From CAZVLQ01 sp964628185 (lineage in GTDB: Bacteria > Pseudomonadota > Zetaproteobacteria > Mariprofundales > Mariprofundaceae): 64,000 nt of DNA. Positions 33,479 to 42,622 of this stretch are shown in pieces. Numbering within the stretch: the stretch's first letter is position 1; each line of letters opens with the position of its first letter. Location of the stretch: positions 1 to 64,000 of the forward strand of contig CAZVLQ010000008.1 of assembly GCA_964628185.1 (NCBI GenBank), in the 5' to 3' direction. The position numbers and the translations under genes are program-made. Below the pieces are notes generated by a model. It searched no databases and was not told the DNA's origin. It saw nothing but the letters and a program-made list of their open reading frames with translations.

Positions 33479-33811
33479 GCGAGAAAACACATCAGGTTAA
33501 CCGCGCCGGCTGCTGTTGTAATCGACGGCTGGCTACCCGGCATGAGTGGCGTCGATCTGGTCAGCTATATTCGGAAACACAGGCCCTTCCAGAAGATGGC
33601 CATGATAACGGCGGTGCCTGCGGATATTGAAACGGCCAGGGAAGAATTATGTTGTGAACTATCCAGACCTTTCGGGTATGAGCAATTGAATTCGCTGCTC
33701 CGGGGACTGGCTGCATGTACGGAAACACACAAAGCCGGTATTAAATGCTATGAGCATGCAGTATGTGAATTCGGGCTGGAGCACCCATGCCCGTTTACCT
33801 TCGTGGCCTGA
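33479..33811 (+). pseudogene. receiver-domain fragment of a response regulator
   Basis: From about 33510 the frame reads A-P-A-A-V-V-I-D-G-W-L-P-G-M-S-G-V-D-L, the phosphorylation-site segment of a receiver domain, and continues YIRKHRPFQKMAMITAVPAD and SRPFGYEQLNSLL, which would carry the conserved Lys position (replaced by Arg). The frame opens right after a TGA at 33476, so the N-terminal acidic pocket is missing, and no output domain follows. No good start codon gives the whole fragment. It is read as a decayed response regulator, possibly of FixJ type. Confidence 0.6.
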
Positions 33812-33840
33812 TAGATGTCGAGAATCGGTTTGTTATGATT

Positions 33841-34797
33841 TCAGTGCTGAATGCGGGCTAAGGTGGCAATTCCCACCCCGATACTTTTTAACGGATTACC
33901 CAGCGCGTGTGAAACAAGGCGTGCGCAGCCGACGGCGCAACCGGCTTCGCAGGGTTTGTGCCCATGAGCAGCATGCAGATCATTCGTGGTGGCTTCTTTC
34001 AGCGGCAGATTAGCTCCTGCCTGTTGACTGCACCACTGGATATGGCCGTTCGTATTGATATAAAGGAACTTGGAGCCGCCCAGACATTGCCACGGGCGGC
34101 TGAAATTACCTTCCAGCAACGCCCGTGCGTCCTGCTGATACAGGCGCATGCCGCCCCATAATTGATGACGGTCGAACAGGTTGACATATTCCCGCCCCTG
34201 AATGCTGATTCTACCGCCTGCTTCGTGCAAAAATGAAAAACTGAAATCGAAAGGAAAATCCGCCAGCAATTCACGGAAGACATCATACTCCCCGGCGGTT
34301 TCCGGCGTCAGCACCGTCTGCACCTTGACCGTGAAACGGGCGTGCTCGGCCAGCATCTTCAGCCTGGGCAACAGACTTTTCAGTGATTTCATGGATTGTT
34401 CGCCGGGCTTGACGGAATCCACGCTGAGCTGCATCAGGTCCAGCCCGGCTTCATTCAGCGCCTCAATGATATCCACCGTCAGCAGAAAGCCGTTGCTGAT
34501 GACGGTGACCAGACTGGCGCCGCCGTGTTTCCCCTTGATGTGGGCAACCAGCGCCGGAAGCTGCGGATGCATGAGCGGCTCGCCGCCCAGAATGTCGTAC
34601 ACCAGTACACCCAGTTTATCCAGCCTGTCGATGCGTTGCATTAACTCGTCCACCGGCACATGGGGTGCTCCCGGCGCATATTCATTACAGTAGGCGCAAG
34701 CGAGGTTGCAGTCACGTGTAATAATCAGCTGTGCATACAATGCCTTGTGATCGAAAAGGCGTTGAAAGGCCCGGGCAAGAAACCGGAATTTGTTCAT
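33841..34797 (-). CDS. radical SAM protein with SPASM-like C-terminus
   Basis: This 318-residue protein has the radical SAM cluster motif C-N-L-A-C-A-Y-C in LIITRDCNLACAYCNEYAPG, then VYDILGGEPLMHPQLPALV, LMQLSVDSVKPGEQS and a C-terminal Cys-rich part (WQCLGGSKFLYINTNGHIQW, C-S-Q-Q, and C-E-A-G-C-A-V-G-C-A) that could bind an extra iron-sulfur cluster. Its ATG overlaps the hpnL stop (34794-34797), so it is translated with hpnL. The link to a lipid-transport-like membrane protein suggests lipid modification, but no substrate is assigned. Confidence 0.75.
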   Translation of the reverse strand: MNKFRFLARAFQRLFDHKALYAQLIITRDCNLACAYCNEYAPGAPHVPVDELMQRIDRLDKLGVLVYDILGGEPLMHPQLPALVAHIKGKHGGASLVTVISNGFLLTVDIIEALNEAGLDLMQLSVDSVKPGEQSMKSLKSLLPRLKMLAEHARFTVKVQTVLTPETAGEYDVFRELLADFPFDFSFSFLHEAGGRISIQGREYVNLFDRHQLWGGMRLYQQDARALLEGNFSRPWQCLGGSKFLYINTNGHIQWCSQQAGANLPLKEATTNDLHAAHGHKPCEAGCAVGCARLVSHALGNPLKSIGVGIATLARIQH

Positions 34798-35822
34798 TCC
34801 ACTGTGTCGCTTATGGAAGCTCCGTCATTACCGGACGCGACCCCGGTCTGATGATGCCGTTTCCACAGGCGGTGGCTGCTTCTGATCTGCCAGACTGCAA
34901 GCCCGGGCAGGCCGAGCAACAATTCCCGTACACGCTTGCCGAGCGAAAGCGCCAGTGCGGTATGCGGTGGAATGCCAAGCGCCGCACCGAACAGCAGGAA
35001 TCCACCCTCCTGAATACCAAGTGAAGCGGGAATAATGAAGCCTGCGGCGCGTACGGCCTGACCGAGGCTTTCCAGCAGCAGTGCTTCCAGGATGCTGACC
35101 TGAAATCCCAGGAAATACATAATCAGCCAAACCTCGCCCGTGCCCAGCAGCCATCCCAGCAGCCGCCATGTCGAAGCCGCGGCCAACCCGTTTCGATGCC
35201 GATACGTTTCGTGGATGGCCGCATCCAGAACCGCGGCGCCCCCGGACAGGTTGAGCCATTCGCGGCCACCCGCAATTTTTTCGACCAGCCAGGCTGCTTT
35301 TTCAAACATTCCCTTGCGTTGGGCAATGTAGAAACCAGCCAGAAGCAGTGAAATCATACCGATCCCGATTGTCGCGGGAACGGTGATGTTGTTCCGGCCA
35401 AGGTGCAGAATGAGAAGAACGAGCCCAATGATGGTGAAGATGATCTGGGTGAGAACGGCAATCGTGAGGTCCACCACCACGCTTGCGCCTGCAATACGAC
35501 CTGAAATTCCATGTGTCATAATCCATCGCGCCTTGACCAGTTCGCCACCCACCTGGGCTACCGGCAACAGGCTGTTGATCGATTCCCCGAACCAGCGTGC
35601 AACAAACAGCTTGTTGATGGACAGGCGATTTTCTGGCCGAAACAGATGCTGCCAGGCCACCGCATTGGTCAGTACCGGTACAAGATGGAAGAGCGTAACC
35701 GCCAGCAGGCCCCAGCCCGCTGTGGCGAGTGTACCCGCCACATCACCGAAGCCCTGCCAGGCGATGAGTGCTATCAAAATCGCCAGCCCGGTCAGCAGGG
35801 TGAGATGAAGATGGACTCTCAT
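34794..35822 (-). CDS. hpnL: HpnL-like hopanoid-associated membrane protein (LPG synthase-TM fold)
   Basis: This 342-residue polytopic membrane protein has about eight hydrophobic segments and the family motifs WFGESINSLLPVAQVGGELV, ESLGQAVRAAGFIIPASLGI and EGGFLLFGAALGI. They match the lysylphosphatidylglycerol-synthetase transmembrane family that includes HpnL. HpnL sits in hopanoid gene clusters and its role is not firmly known. The presence of shc and other hpn genes 3-12 kb away supports this assignment. It is followed by an overlapping radical SAM gene. Confidence 0.7.
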   Translation of the reverse strand: MRVHLHLTLLTGLAILIALIAWQGFGDVAGTLATAGWGLLAVTLFHLVPVLTNAVAWQHLFRPENRLSINKLFVARWFGESINSLLPVAQVGGELVKARWIMTHGISGRIAGASVVVDLTIAVLTQIIFTIIGLVLLILHLGRNNITVPATIGIGMISLLLAGFYIAQRKGMFEKAAWLVEKIAGGREWLNLSGGAAVLDAAIHETYRHRNGLAAASTWRLLGWLLGTGEVWLIMYFLGFQVSILEALLLESLGQAVRAAGFIIPASLGIQEGGFLLFGAALGIPPHTALALSLGKRVRELLLGLPGLAVWQIRSSHRLWKRHHQTGVASGNDGASISDTVE

Positions 35823-35893
35823 ACGTGGACACTCCTTTGTCGGTCGCTCAGACGCAATACCCGGGGAGTGTGATCAGCGCCCAATCCGTCTTT

Positions 35894-37198
35894 TTAATTC
35901 ATGGGATCGTCAAGACTTGCCATGATTTGCATATATGTCCCGCCGGCGATGACCAGGTTGGCCTCCAGCATCAAAAACGAAACGGCGAACAGGATGCCGG
36001 CGACATACATAAGCCATCCCGGCCACACGACCGCGGCGACAAGTAACAGCAATGCCGACAAATGGACGAGCATCTGACGGCGTGTGCGGCGGTCCGGAAC
36101 GATTTCCTTTACCGTTGGAATCCCGGCCTGATGCAAATGTCGGCCTTGCAGATGAAACCAGACCAGGAAGGGTACGATCTTGTAGAGCATACCGTTGATA
36201 ACCGACACGGCGAATCCGCCAATATAGATAGTTCCAAGCAACAAATCATAGTGCGGCCATTCGGTCAGCGCCGGCAGAAACTGGGCGCTGACCCACAGCA
36301 AAACACTGGCGAGGAGGCTGAGCATGCCAATGCGCCAGAAGTTCATGGTCACATCGGAGCGGCGCCTGCGCCTGCGGGCTTGCAAATAGAGCGTTGTGAC
36401 GGCGAAACAAATGAGTGCTGACGCCATGCACAGGCCGAGAAGCGTGATCAGCCAGTGGCTCATGGTCAGCAGATAGGCGCCGGTCCATAATGCCAGAACA
36501 GCAATCATCGATTTACCCAGCCAGCGTTGCATCCAGGCGGGGTAGGGCGGCGTCATCTGAAACATCGGGACAACTTCATAGGCCACGCTGATTATCAGCA
36601 GTCCTACCCAGCCGATCAGGGCCCATGTCATGTGTACGTTCGTCCAGAAATGGACCACGTGCGTTTGAAACTGCCAGATATGTTCCGCACCGATTCTCAG
36701 TCCGAAGGCAAGCGTAATCGCCAGAGAAACGACGGCAAGACGCATACCCGTCACGGTTGGACTGTGCACGCGTGAGTGCGCCAGACTCAATGTAACGATA
36801 ACCAGAAAAAACGTCACTCCCATGGCCAGCATAAACAGGGCAAGCCACAGGAGACCGGAATAATCAAGCCAGAAGCCGCCGCCCAGGGTCACAATACCCA
36901 GACACAAAAGTGAATGCACCACGGTGCTGACAAGCCGGGGACGCCATGTTGGAGAGCCGGCGACCACCGACAACATCTGAAACATGGCGCCCATCATGGC
37001 CATCGTAATGAAACCCAGGGTCATAAGATGGGTCAGCGACAGGGTTACAGGAGTCCAGCGCCTGAGCAGGGCGTCGGGTCCGGAAACGATCAGAATGATG
37101 GCCGCCATGAGTCCGAAGAGCGGCGTACTGAGAAAGAAACGGAGCGGTACGGAGATAGGTGGCGCCTGTTCCAGAGCCAGACCGGGGGCGTGTGCCAT
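35894..37198 (-). CDS. 12-TM membrane protein, NnrS/heme-copper-oxidase I-like
   Basis: This 434-residue protein has about 12 hydrophobic helices with conserved histidines in LSLTHLMTLGFITMAMMGAM, GAEHIWQFQTHVVHFWTNVH and TEWPHYDLLLGTIYI. The pattern resembles the NnrS and cytochrome-oxidase-subunit-I-like proteins found beside DUF2249 and hemerythrin genes in denitrifying or NO-exposed proteobacteria. Its ATG overlaps the DUF2249 stop as TAATG (37196-37200). A role in nitric oxide tolerance or heme-copper chemistry is inferred from context only. Confidence 0.6.
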   Translation of the reverse strand: MAHAPGLALEQAPPISVPLRFFLSTPLFGLMAAIILIVSGPDALLRRWTPVTLSLTHLMTLGFITMAMMGAMFQMLSVVAGSPTWRPRLVSTVVHSLLCLGIVTLGGGFWLDYSGLLWLALFMLAMGVTFFLVIVTLSLAHSRVHSPTVTGMRLAVVSLAITLAFGLRIGAEHIWQFQTHVVHFWTNVHMTWALIGWVGLLIISVAYEVVPMFQMTPPYPAWMQRWLGKSMIAVLALWTGAYLLTMSHWLITLLGLCMASALICFAVTTLYLQARRRRRRSDVTMNFWRIGMLSLLASVLLWVSAQFLPALTEWPHYDLLLGTIYIGGFAVSVINGMLYKIVPFLVWFHLQGRHLHQAGIPTVKEIVPDRRTRRQMLVHLSALLLLVAAVVWPGWLMYVAGILFAVSFLMLEANLVIAGGTYMQIMASLDDPMN

Positions 37199-37476
37199 TA
37201 GCTTGAATTGCCCTGCAAGATGTCCTGTACAAGGTTACGCGCTGTTTCGTCCCGGCCATGCCAGATGAACAATTCAAAGGCGCTGTTCTTTCCTGGCCGG
37301 ATAGTATGGGAAAAATTTTCCCGTTCCAGAATGTCGTAAAGCGGAAACGGTTCCCGGTGTATCCAAATACGCAGATAACGGCCCTGCGCGAGGGAATCAA
37401 TGGCGGACAAGATGCGTTCCATCGGTTCCGGTGGTTCGAGAAAATTAACGTCAAGGACCTGTTCCTCCGGCTTCAT
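37198..37476 (-). CDS. DUF2249-domain protein
   Basis: This 92-residue protein has the DUF2249 shape: VLDVNFLEPPEPMERILSA, then RIWIHREPFPLYDILE and a C-terminal FELFIWH strand. DUF2249 proteins share a TusA-like fold and often accompany hemerythrin-like genes in NO-response clusters. It lies between a hemerythrin gene (6-base gap) and a 12-helix membrane protein (overlap). Biochemical role unknown. Confidence 0.8.
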   Translation of the reverse strand: MKPEEQVLDVNFLEPPEPMERILSAIDSLAQGRYLRIWIHREPFPLYDILERENFSHTIRPGKNSAFELFIWHGRDETARNLVQDILQGNSS

Positions 37477-37482
37477 GGGAAA

Positions 37483-37929
37483 TCAGTTTTTCTCGTCCCT
37501 GGCGATGAATTGCGCCATAATGTCACTCTGCTCATCGGCAAGCATCCGGTCAGCCATGTGGTAGAGGATGTTTTCCTCCTTGAGGTTGTGTTGCTGTATC
37601 AGCATCAACAAGGTGTCCGACAATCCGAGACAGTGTTCGGCCTGTTGCTGCGAAATATCTTCCTCGATTTCCCTGAATAATCGCCGCATGTCTTCATGTT
37701 CCTTGCGCATCACCTGAACGGGACCCATGCCTGCCCCCATCTTCCGTTCCAGGGCGGGGAAAAGCACTTCTTCTTCCTTGCCCATGTGGCGTTTCATTCT
37801 GGCCATAAAATCAGAAAAAATATTGCTCGCATCCTCCCAGTGGTGCTGCTCCACCGCGTCCTCTGCCGCGGCAAGCAGGCCGTCACAAGCGCGATGCTCG
37901 CGAGTCAGTGCGCTGCTGATGTTGTCCAT
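37483..37929 (-). CDS. hemerythrin-like (HHE) protein
   Basis: This 148-residue four-helix protein has the iron-ligand pattern of HHE domains: LTREHRACDGLLAAAED, MKRHMGKEEEVLFPALER, RKEHEDMRRLFREIEED and QQHNLKEENILYHMADRML. Such domains bind a di-iron centre and handle O2, NO or iron-sulfur repair. It is the first gene of the trio with DUF2249 and the 12-helix protein. Confidence 0.85.
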   Translation of the reverse strand: MDNISSALTREHRACDGLLAAAEDAVEQHHWEDASNIFSDFMARMKRHMGKEEEVLFPALERKMGAGMGPVQVMRKEHEDMRRLFREIEEDISQQQAEHCLGLSDTLLMLIQQHNLKEENILYHMADRMLADEQSDIMAQFIARDEKN

Positions 37930-38081
37930 ACCAGGCTCCTAATTTACACCCGGATCTTGCAAGTGTTGCCGCACACATAGCGCAAGCTCTTGATTTGCCT
38001 GGCTATATGAAAAAAGCGCTCATCACCAACAAAGCAACGACGCATTTTTTCATTACGCCTTTCAAACTAATATCTTACACT

Positions 38082-38103
38082 CTGCAAGCACCACCACTTG
38101 CAG
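38082..38103. repeat. short inverted repeat between the HHE operon and hpnA
   Basis: CTGCAAG and CTTGCAG flank an 8-base loop. There is no T-run on either strand, so it may be an operator or a weak transcript-end structure. The 37930-38203 spacer holds nothing else I can identify. Confidence 0.35.
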
Positions 38104-38203
38104 GATTCAGGTTACAAGCTCATTTTCTAGCCGACATACTCGTTGTTGCATTGATGCATATCAAGGGCAGGCCATCAGCCGATGAAAATGAGCGGATAAG
38201 ACT

Positions 38204-39196
38204 TCATTGAAGATAGCCATGACTACGGAACCAGGTCACGGCATCGTGAAGGGCCTCGGTGGCGGGGCGGTGCGTGTAACCAAGTTCTCCCTCGGCCCTG
38301 GCCGAGGAGAAATACATGCGTTTTTTGGCCATACGGACGCCATCGACAGTCATGATCGGCTGCATCGTGCCCGAGATGCGGGCAAGCCCCTGGGTAATCC
38401 ATGCAAGAGGCAGGACCGCATTGTGAGGAAGCCGGACACGTGGCGGTCTTCTTCCGCTCATTGATGCGATGTGATGCAGGATATCCCTCAGACTCATATT
38501 GTCGCCACCCAGGATATAGCGCTCACCCACCTTGCCGCGCTCAAAGGCCAGCAGGTGGCCGGCGGCCACATCGTCCACGTGTACGATGTTCAGTCCCGTA
38601 TCCACATAGGCCGGCATGCGCCCGCGTGCGGCATCGACAATCATTTTACCGGTCGGCGTGGGTCTGATATCCCGCGGACCGACAGGCGTGGAGGGATTGA
38701 CGATTACGGCGGGAAGGCGGTCCTCCACGACCATGCGCCTGACTTCGGCCTCGGCCATGAATTTTGAACGTTTGTAATGTCCTGTCATATCTTCCAGGGA
38801 CGATGGCGTTTCTTCGCCGGCGGGGCTCCCGTTCGTATGCAGCCCCAGCGTGGCCACGCTGCTGGTATACACAATACGCCGTATTTCCGCATGCAGGGCC
38901 GCCTGCATGATGTTGCGCGTGCCGTCTACATTGGTGCGATATAAGACCTGTGGTTGCGGCGTCCACAGGCGGTAATCCGCCGCGATATGGAAGAGCGCGG
39001 TGCAACCGGCAACAGCTGTTTTCAGTGTGTCCGGTTCGGTCAGGTCGCCGATAGCGATTTCCACATCCAGTCCCGAGAGGTTATCTCTTGGGCTTTCAGC
39101 CCGCAGCAGGGCGCGCACCCTGTATCCGGCAATGATCAAACAGCGCGTGACCGCCGAGCCGACAAAACCCGATGCACCGGTGATGAGTACCTTCAT
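38204..39196 (-). CDS. hpnA: hopanoid-associated sugar epimerase HpnA
   Basis: This 330-residue short-chain dehydrogenase has the NAD-binding motif MKVLITGASGFVGSAVTRCL, YTSSVATLGLH and the catalytic YKRSKFMAEAEV (YxxxK). The sequence matches HpnA, an NAD-dependent epimerase found in hopanoid clusters; its substrate is not settled. ATG 39196 overlaps the hpnN stop (ATGA), so it is the last gene of the minus-strand hopanoid operon. The upstream in-frame ATG at 39343 lies within hpnN and is rejected. Confidence 0.88.
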   Translation of the reverse strand: MKVLITGASGFVGSAVTRCLIIAGYRVRALLRAESPRDNLSGLDVEIAIGDLTEPDTLKTAVAGCTALFHIAADYRLWTPQPQVLYRTNVDGTRNIMQAALHAEIRRIVYTSSVATLGLHTNGSPAGEETPSSLEDMTGHYKRSKFMAEAEVRRMVVEDRLPAVIVNPSTPVGPRDIRPTPTGKMIVDAARGRMPAYVDTGLNIVHVDDVAAGHLLAFERGKVGERYILGGDNMSLRDILHHIASMSGRRPPRVRLPHNAVLPLAWITQGLARISGTMQPIMTVDGVRMAKKRMYFSSARAEGELGYTHRPATEALHDAVTWFRSHGYLQ

Positions 39197-41865
39197 AAAC
39201 GTAGCTTCCAACCCACATGTTGCATGAAGGCGGGAAGAATAAAAAGTGTGCAGAGCAAGGTGAAAATAATGCCCATGCTTAATAACTGTCCCATACTGGC
39301 CGTGCCCTGATGTGAGGAAAATGAAAGATTGCCAAAACCGCAAACAGTGGTCAGAGCGCTTAGTATCACAGCCCTTGAGGTGCTGCTGCCAAGAAGATCG
39401 CGCGTGGTTTTCTGCTTGCGATGCAAGGTATGGAAACGCTGTACCATATGAATACCGTTATCCACGCCAATACCCAGCAGCAGCGGCAAGGCGATAACAT
39501 TGGCGAAGTTAAAGGGAATATGCAGTAAAACACCCGCTGCCGCCGTCAGTATACCTGCAAGCAACAGGGGTAGAAGAACGAGTACCGTATCCCTCAGACT
39601 GCGCAGAAAAAGCAACAGAATGGTAAAAACAAGCACGAGCGCGGTTGCGATAGCCTGTTGGAAGGCATGAATGACGGCCTGTCCCGCCTCGAGTGTAAAT
39701 ATCGGTGCGCCGGTGGCGTGTGGTGCGATGGCGCGAACCCTGGAAACAAAATGCCGCAGGACATGGATATCTCCGATATCTTTCCTGGGCGTAACTTCAA
39801 TACGATATGTGCCGTCATCACTGATCCAGCGCTGGCGTAATGTCGGCGGCAGGTCTGCTTTACTGATGGACGATGTGTTCAGGGCGGTGTGCAGAAAATC
39901 AAGCGTAGCGGGTAATGTCGACAGCAGGCTCGTCTGCAATTCTGCAACAGTGGCGGTCCGGTGCCCCGGGACTTGCACTTTCAGGTTGTGAATGAACGCC
40001 GTCAGCATTTCATGCAACTGCTGGAATGATTTCGTTTCAGCAGAAATATTTGAATGCAGGTATGCCTTCAGGGAATGATCCAGTTTGCGCAGGGCGGCGA
40101 TCTGTTCCGGGGGTGTGGGTGGCGGTAGCCTGTCTGTTTCCACCGTTTTGGGACCGAGTATCAGGGACATATCCTCGATCAGCGCGAGTTTTTCATCCTG
40201 ATTTTTCGGGATGAAGTCAAAAATTGAGATGACTTTGTCCACTGCATCCAGTTTCTTCAGGCGTTGTTCCAGCCCGTGAACCTTTCGCTCATCACGGTTC
40301 AGCACCATGATGCTTGACGGGGAAATGGTATGTCGTGCGACCAGGTCCTTGTAGGTCACGACCGATTCACTGTGCTGATCGCGTAGATTGATGGGGTTGT
40401 AGTCAAATCTCACTTGCGGCAAAAGCCATGCGGCGCCAAGGCCCAGCAATAACGCCAGGATGCGAATGGGGCGCCCGGAGCGTTCAATCCAGCGGCCAAG
40501 TGCATGCAGCCATCCGGCCGCCGAATCACTGGCCGGAACATCGCCCGGTCTGTCATGGATTTTTGTGGGCCACAGGCACAGAATGGACGGGAGCAGCGCC
40601 AGGGTCACGATCAGGCTGATGAACATGCCGGTACCGGAGATGATGCCCAGTTCGGAAACACCGGTATAGTCGGTCGGGATGAAGCAGTAAAAACCCACGG
40701 CGGTTGTCATGGCGCACAGCAGCAGCGATACGCCCACATCCTGCACTGCCTGCCATACGGCGGACGAATACGGCAGGCCTTTTCGCTTCAGTTCCCTGTA
40801 ACGGAGACACAGGTGAATGGCATAGTCCACACCAAGGCCGATATAAAGTACGGCGAAGGCGATGGAAATAAGATTCAGATGGCCGATGGTGAGGGCGGCG
40901 AAGGCGGCCGTGAGGGAAAGTCCGGCGAACAGACAGATCAGCGTGGCCGCGACCAGTCTGAATGAGCCCAGACCGACGATCAGCACGATACCAACCATGA
41001 TCGTAGCAAACAGAACGGCTGTTCCGGCTCCCCTGCTGACACTGATCAGTTCGTCATGGGATAGCGGAACGCTGCCGGTGAGCCGGATGCTGACGGGCTG
41101 TTCAAGGTTGCGTTGAAGCTGTCTGGCGATCTCGTGTATTGACTGAATGGCGGTTTTCGCGGCCAGTAGCTTTCCATAATCCATTCTTGGCTGGACAAGA
41201 ATAAACTGCTCCCGTTGGCTGGAGGGTTTGCCGTTGTTTCGCATCAATTCCTGCCAGGAAAGGCGATAACGCCGGTGCTCCATGCTTGCCTTCAGCGCCT
41301 TCGTCACTCGAGTCAGAACCGGGTCGATATCAACCGCCTCCCCATCACTTGCCGCATCCACGGCACTCTCAAGCATGGAGAAGAGCCCGCGCAGACTGGG
41401 GTCGCCTGTCAGCTTTCCGAGAAAAGGCTGAATGGCGGCCAGGCGGTCTGAGATGGTCTCAAGCTTTTCTTTTTTCAGATAAAGCAGCGCATGCGATTCA
41501 AGAAAGCGATTGGCGAGCGGCAGATATGTGAATTTGAACAGTCCGGGGCGGGATTGGAGCTGCGCGGCCATCCTCCGGGCTGCTTCCCTGGCGTCTTCCG
41601 GCGTTTCTCCGTCAATAACGATCAAAATATTGTGCAGATATTGTGGAAATTCCCGTTCAAAAACATGATAGGTCTGACGGAAGGGGAGATCAGCGGAAAG
41701 CATCTCATTGGTGTTGGTGTTGAAACCCAGATGACCGGAGGTGTAGAACAGGGAAGCGCCGGCCATAAACGTGGCCAGCAACAGAACCCTGCCCGAACAG
41801 CGGCAGGCAAAGCCGGTCCACCAAACCATGAGCCGGGCCAGAATGGTGAACAGGCGCTTGTGCAT
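39193..41865 (-). CDS. hpnN: hopanoid transporter HpnN, RND/MMPL family
   Basis: HpnN is the RND-type protein that moves hopanoids toward the outer membrane in alphaproteobacteria. The 890-residue protein has a duplicated RND architecture: an N-terminal helix, a periplasmic domain, helices with the MMPL signature IAFAVLYIGLGVDYAIHLCL and, in the second half, ALPLLLGIGVDNGIHMVQRF. It overlaps hpnA at its end and follows hpnG by 24 bases. The presence of hpnM and mlaA nearby provides periplasmic and outer-membrane partners. Confidence 0.92.
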   Translation of the reverse strand: MHKRLFTILARLMVWWTGFACRCSGRVLLLATFMAGASLFYTSGHLGFNTNTNEMLSADLPFRQTYHVFEREFPQYLHNILIVIDGETPEDAREAARRMAAQLQSRPGLFKFTYLPLANRFLESHALLYLKKEKLETISDRLAAIQPFLGKLTGDPSLRGLFSMLESAVDAASDGEAVDIDPVLTRVTKALKASMEHRRYRLSWQELMRNNGKPSSQREQFILVQPRMDYGKLLAAKTAIQSIHEIARQLQRNLEQPVSIRLTGSVPLSHDELISVSRGAGTAVLFATIMVGIVLIVGLGSFRLVAATLICLFAGLSLTAAFAALTIGHLNLISIAFAVLYIGLGVDYAIHLCLRYRELKRKGLPYSSAVWQAVQDVGVSLLLCAMTTAVGFYCFIPTDYTGVSELGIISGTGMFISLIVTLALLPSILCLWPTKIHDRPGDVPASDSAAGWLHALGRWIERSGRPIRILALLLGLGAAWLLPQVRFDYNPINLRDQHSESVVTYKDLVARHTISPSSIMVLNRDERKVHGLEQRLKKLDAVDKVISIFDFIPKNQDEKLALIEDMSLILGPKTVETDRLPPPTPPEQIAALRKLDHSLKAYLHSNISAETKSFQQLHEMLTAFIHNLKVQVPGHRTATVAELQTSLLSTLPATLDFLHTALNTSSISKADLPPTLRQRWISDDGTYRIEVTPRKDIGDIHVLRHFVSRVRAIAPHATGAPIFTLEAGQAVIHAFQQAIATALVLVFTILLLFLRSLRDTVLVLLPLLLAGILTAAAGVLLHIPFNFANVIALPLLLGIGVDNGIHMVQRFHTLHRKQKTTRDLLGSSTSRAVILSALTTVCGFGNLSFSSHQGTASMGQLLSMGIIFTLLCTLFILPAFMQHVGWKLRL

Positions 41866-41889
41866 AAAAGTTTTTCTGAAGAGTCCGGC

Positions 41890-42615
41890 TTAGCCCGGAT
41901 ACTGGTAGAGTGGGGTTGCCTGCTTCGATACGCATCTGAGCGTGCGCAAGGCGGCATGAAAATGCCAGCCAAGCCGAACAAGCGCAGGCCATGATTCCGG
42001 TTGGAAAATGGCCGCTGACATAAAGGGCCGCATGCCAATGTTCCCATGGTTGTCCATGGCCTTTGCGATACAACGGGGCAGCCTTTCATCCACACGGTCG
42101 GCAATGGCCCGAATAGCCATGAAAGGGAGGCCCGCTTTCCTGGCCACGCAGGCAACAGCGGCACTTTCCATGTCCACCGCTTCACAGTTACTTGCCACAT
42201 TCAGGGCACGCTTCTGTGCCGGTTCCAGTAATATCATCGGGCTTTCAGCGATACCGGCCTGATGAGTTGCCAGTATGCCGTTCAGGCTCCGCACAAGACG
42301 GGCTCGCCACGCTTCATCGGTATGCAGGGTCTGGCCGTTGGCGGCGGATACATGCCGTGGCAGCAGCAAATCGCCCGGAAAAAGTCGGCTGGACAGGGCG
42401 CCGGCACATCCCCAGCTGAGCAGGGCGGCAGCACCGTGTTCCACAAGGCGACCCGCACATCTGGCGGCCTGTTCCGGTCCGCTGCCCGAAATTTCCAGCA
42501 TGGTGTTGCCGGATGCAGCCGGCAGAGCAGTGCTGCCGGCACGCTGTGAACGGGAATAACCTGCAATACACCGCGCTTCTGCAGGAAGCGCCACAACAAT
42601 CCCCAGATGTATCAC
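41890..42615 (-). CDS. hpnG: adenosylhopane nucleosidase HpnG
   Basis: HpnG removes adenine from adenosylhopane to give ribosylhopane. The 241-residue nucleoside-phosphorylase-fold protein shows MIHLGIVVALPAEARCIAGY, LSWGCAGALSSRLFPGDLLL and CEAVDMESAAVACVARKAG, the last two typical of the purine nucleosidase family. Its ATG lies only 8 bases after the right-hand edge (42623) of a palindromic element that separates it from shc. Transcription from shc must pass through that hairpin-forming element, or hpnG must have its own promoter inside it. Confidence 0.88.
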   Translation of the reverse strand: MIHLGIVVALPAEARCIAGYSRSQRAGSTALPAASGNTMLEISGSGPEQAARCAGRLVEHGAAALLSWGCAGALSSRLFPGDLLLPRHVSAANGQTLHTDEAWRARLVRSLNGILATHQAGIAESPMILLEPAQKRALNVASNCEAVDMESAAVACVARKAGLPFMAIRAIADRVDERLPRCIAKAMDNHGNIGMRPFMSAAIFQPESWPALVRLGWHFHAALRTLRCVSKQATPLYQYPG

Positions 42616-42622
42616 CCTTTGG

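Noticed and set aside
37930..38203. FNR/DNR-type operator before the hemerythrin gene
   Set aside because: TTGAT-like bases occur but no paired ATCAA at the right distance, so I do not claim a site.
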